Source of the DNA: Stichopus chloronotus
Taxonomy: Eukaryota; Echinodermata; Holothuroidea; Aspidochirotida; Stichopodidae
Direction: 5' to 3'
Length of the DNA stretch: 64,000 nucleotides
Assembly (NCBI GenBank): GCA_021234535.1
Contig: CM037830.1
Coordinates: 34,383,405-34,447,404 of the forward strand
Under the pieces are notes generated by a model, which saw nothing but the letters and a program-made list of their open reading frames with translations, did not search any database and had not been told where the DNA came from. Below are positions 63,486 to 64,000 of the stretch, one piece after another. A program made the position numbers and the translations under genes. How positions within the stretch are numbered: the stretch's first letter is position 1; each line of letters begins with the position of its first letter.

Positions 63486-64000
63486 TGACAGGGGTGCTCG
63501 CTTAGGCAGCACCTCCGGGGGCGATGTCAGGTACCAAAACAAACACCTCATGTCTCTCTCGAGGAACGAAGATGGATCATCATTCGCCCATCGGGACGGG
63601 GTAGTGCAGCATCGTGGAGAGATGTGCTCAATCAGTGGTGGAACTCGGATTACACTACAACAGCATAAAAATTCACTGTGTAACTCCCAAGCACATGGAG
63701 GCAAGGAATGGAAATTACCAGAATCTTAATGTTGCAGAAGGTAGTGAACAGTACAATATGTATCAACAATGCAGGAGGGGGGGGGGGGGGTTAAGGTTGA
63801 CAAATCTGGTGAAATGGTTTGAGTAAGGGTTGTGAAATATCTTCTGTATTGCCACAAAATATCATAAAGTTTAATCATACAGTACTTAGAAATTTTTCCT
63901 CAATTTCTTAGACCCCTCTTTGCTTGACTGATTAATGGCATACAAGTATTCTCAGTGCAAAATACTATTAACTACTCACAGCGATTGTGTGGTTGGCATT
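63486..64000 (+). other. TUSC2 3' UTR and flank
   Basis: No canonical AATAAA was seen before the window end, so the 3' end of the transcript probably lies outside or uses a variant signal. A hairpin word, GTGCTCGCTTAGGCAGCAC, lies at 63494-63512. A G run lies at about 63777-63790. Confidence 0.5.

Noticed and set aside
63494..63512. A U6 snRNA gene
   Set aside because: Only the first 19 bases resemble U6. The central and 3' parts are missing.
63333..63704. 123-residue minus-strand frame
   Set aside because: It overlaps the TUSC2 terminal exon on the opposite strand. The sense exon has a correct acceptor, phase and family motif.
1..64000. CRISPR arrays, phage or bacterial operons
   Set aside because: Intron structure, composition and repeat types are those of an animal genome. 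The tandem repeats lack unique spacers of constant length.

Overview
This window is animal nuclear DNA: AT-rich, mostly non-coding, with GT-AG introns, many microsatellites and decayed transposons, and no operons, bacterial genes or CRISPR. The repeated TAGGCCTA-type words and general texture suggest a marine deuterostome, perhaps an echinoderm. That taxon is an inference and nothing here proves it.

Two genes can be supported. At the left edge, on the minus strand, is the 5' part of an unrecognised protein (353 codons, open to the edge) with a Ser/Thr-rich start and a helical, armadillo-like remainder. At the right, on the plus strand, is a complete TUSC2/FUS1 orthologue of 111 residues in three coding exons (47601-47752, 50502-50619, 63420-63485). 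Both splice junctions keep the frame. The last exon codes for only 21 residues and lies 12.8 kb downstream of exon 2. A possible orphan terminal exon (membrane segment plus tail) sits at 44238-44432 and is much less certain.

From about 1.1 to 47.3 kb I found no other gene I would defend. The region holds:
- TA arrays, CA tracts and poly-G/C runs;
- a tRNA-derived SINE pair (8.9-9.3 kb);
- a LINE C-terminal remnant (20.3-20.5 kb);
- a broken LINE reverse transcriptase on the minus strand (26.2-26.9 kb);
- a six-unit tandem array rich in AGGTCA (27.1-27.9 kb);
- a five-part compound microsatellite (35.4-35.85 kb);
- a purine-rich tract of about 700 bp (40.4-41.1 kb);
- a large inverted pair of another repeat (44.9-47.25 kb).
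A MITE of about 665 bp with TA-flanked terminal inverted repeats is present three times (24.8, 32.2 and 58.1 kb).

The clearest large-scale signal is compositional. Immediately after TUSC2 exon 1 the CpG dinucleotide becomes scarce and the words TACTGTA/TACAGTA become common, while the flanking DNA and the first gene are CpG-normal or CpG-rich. This is what germline gene-body methylation of a constitutively expressed invertebrate gene would leave behind. I saw no novel multi-gene system in this window.
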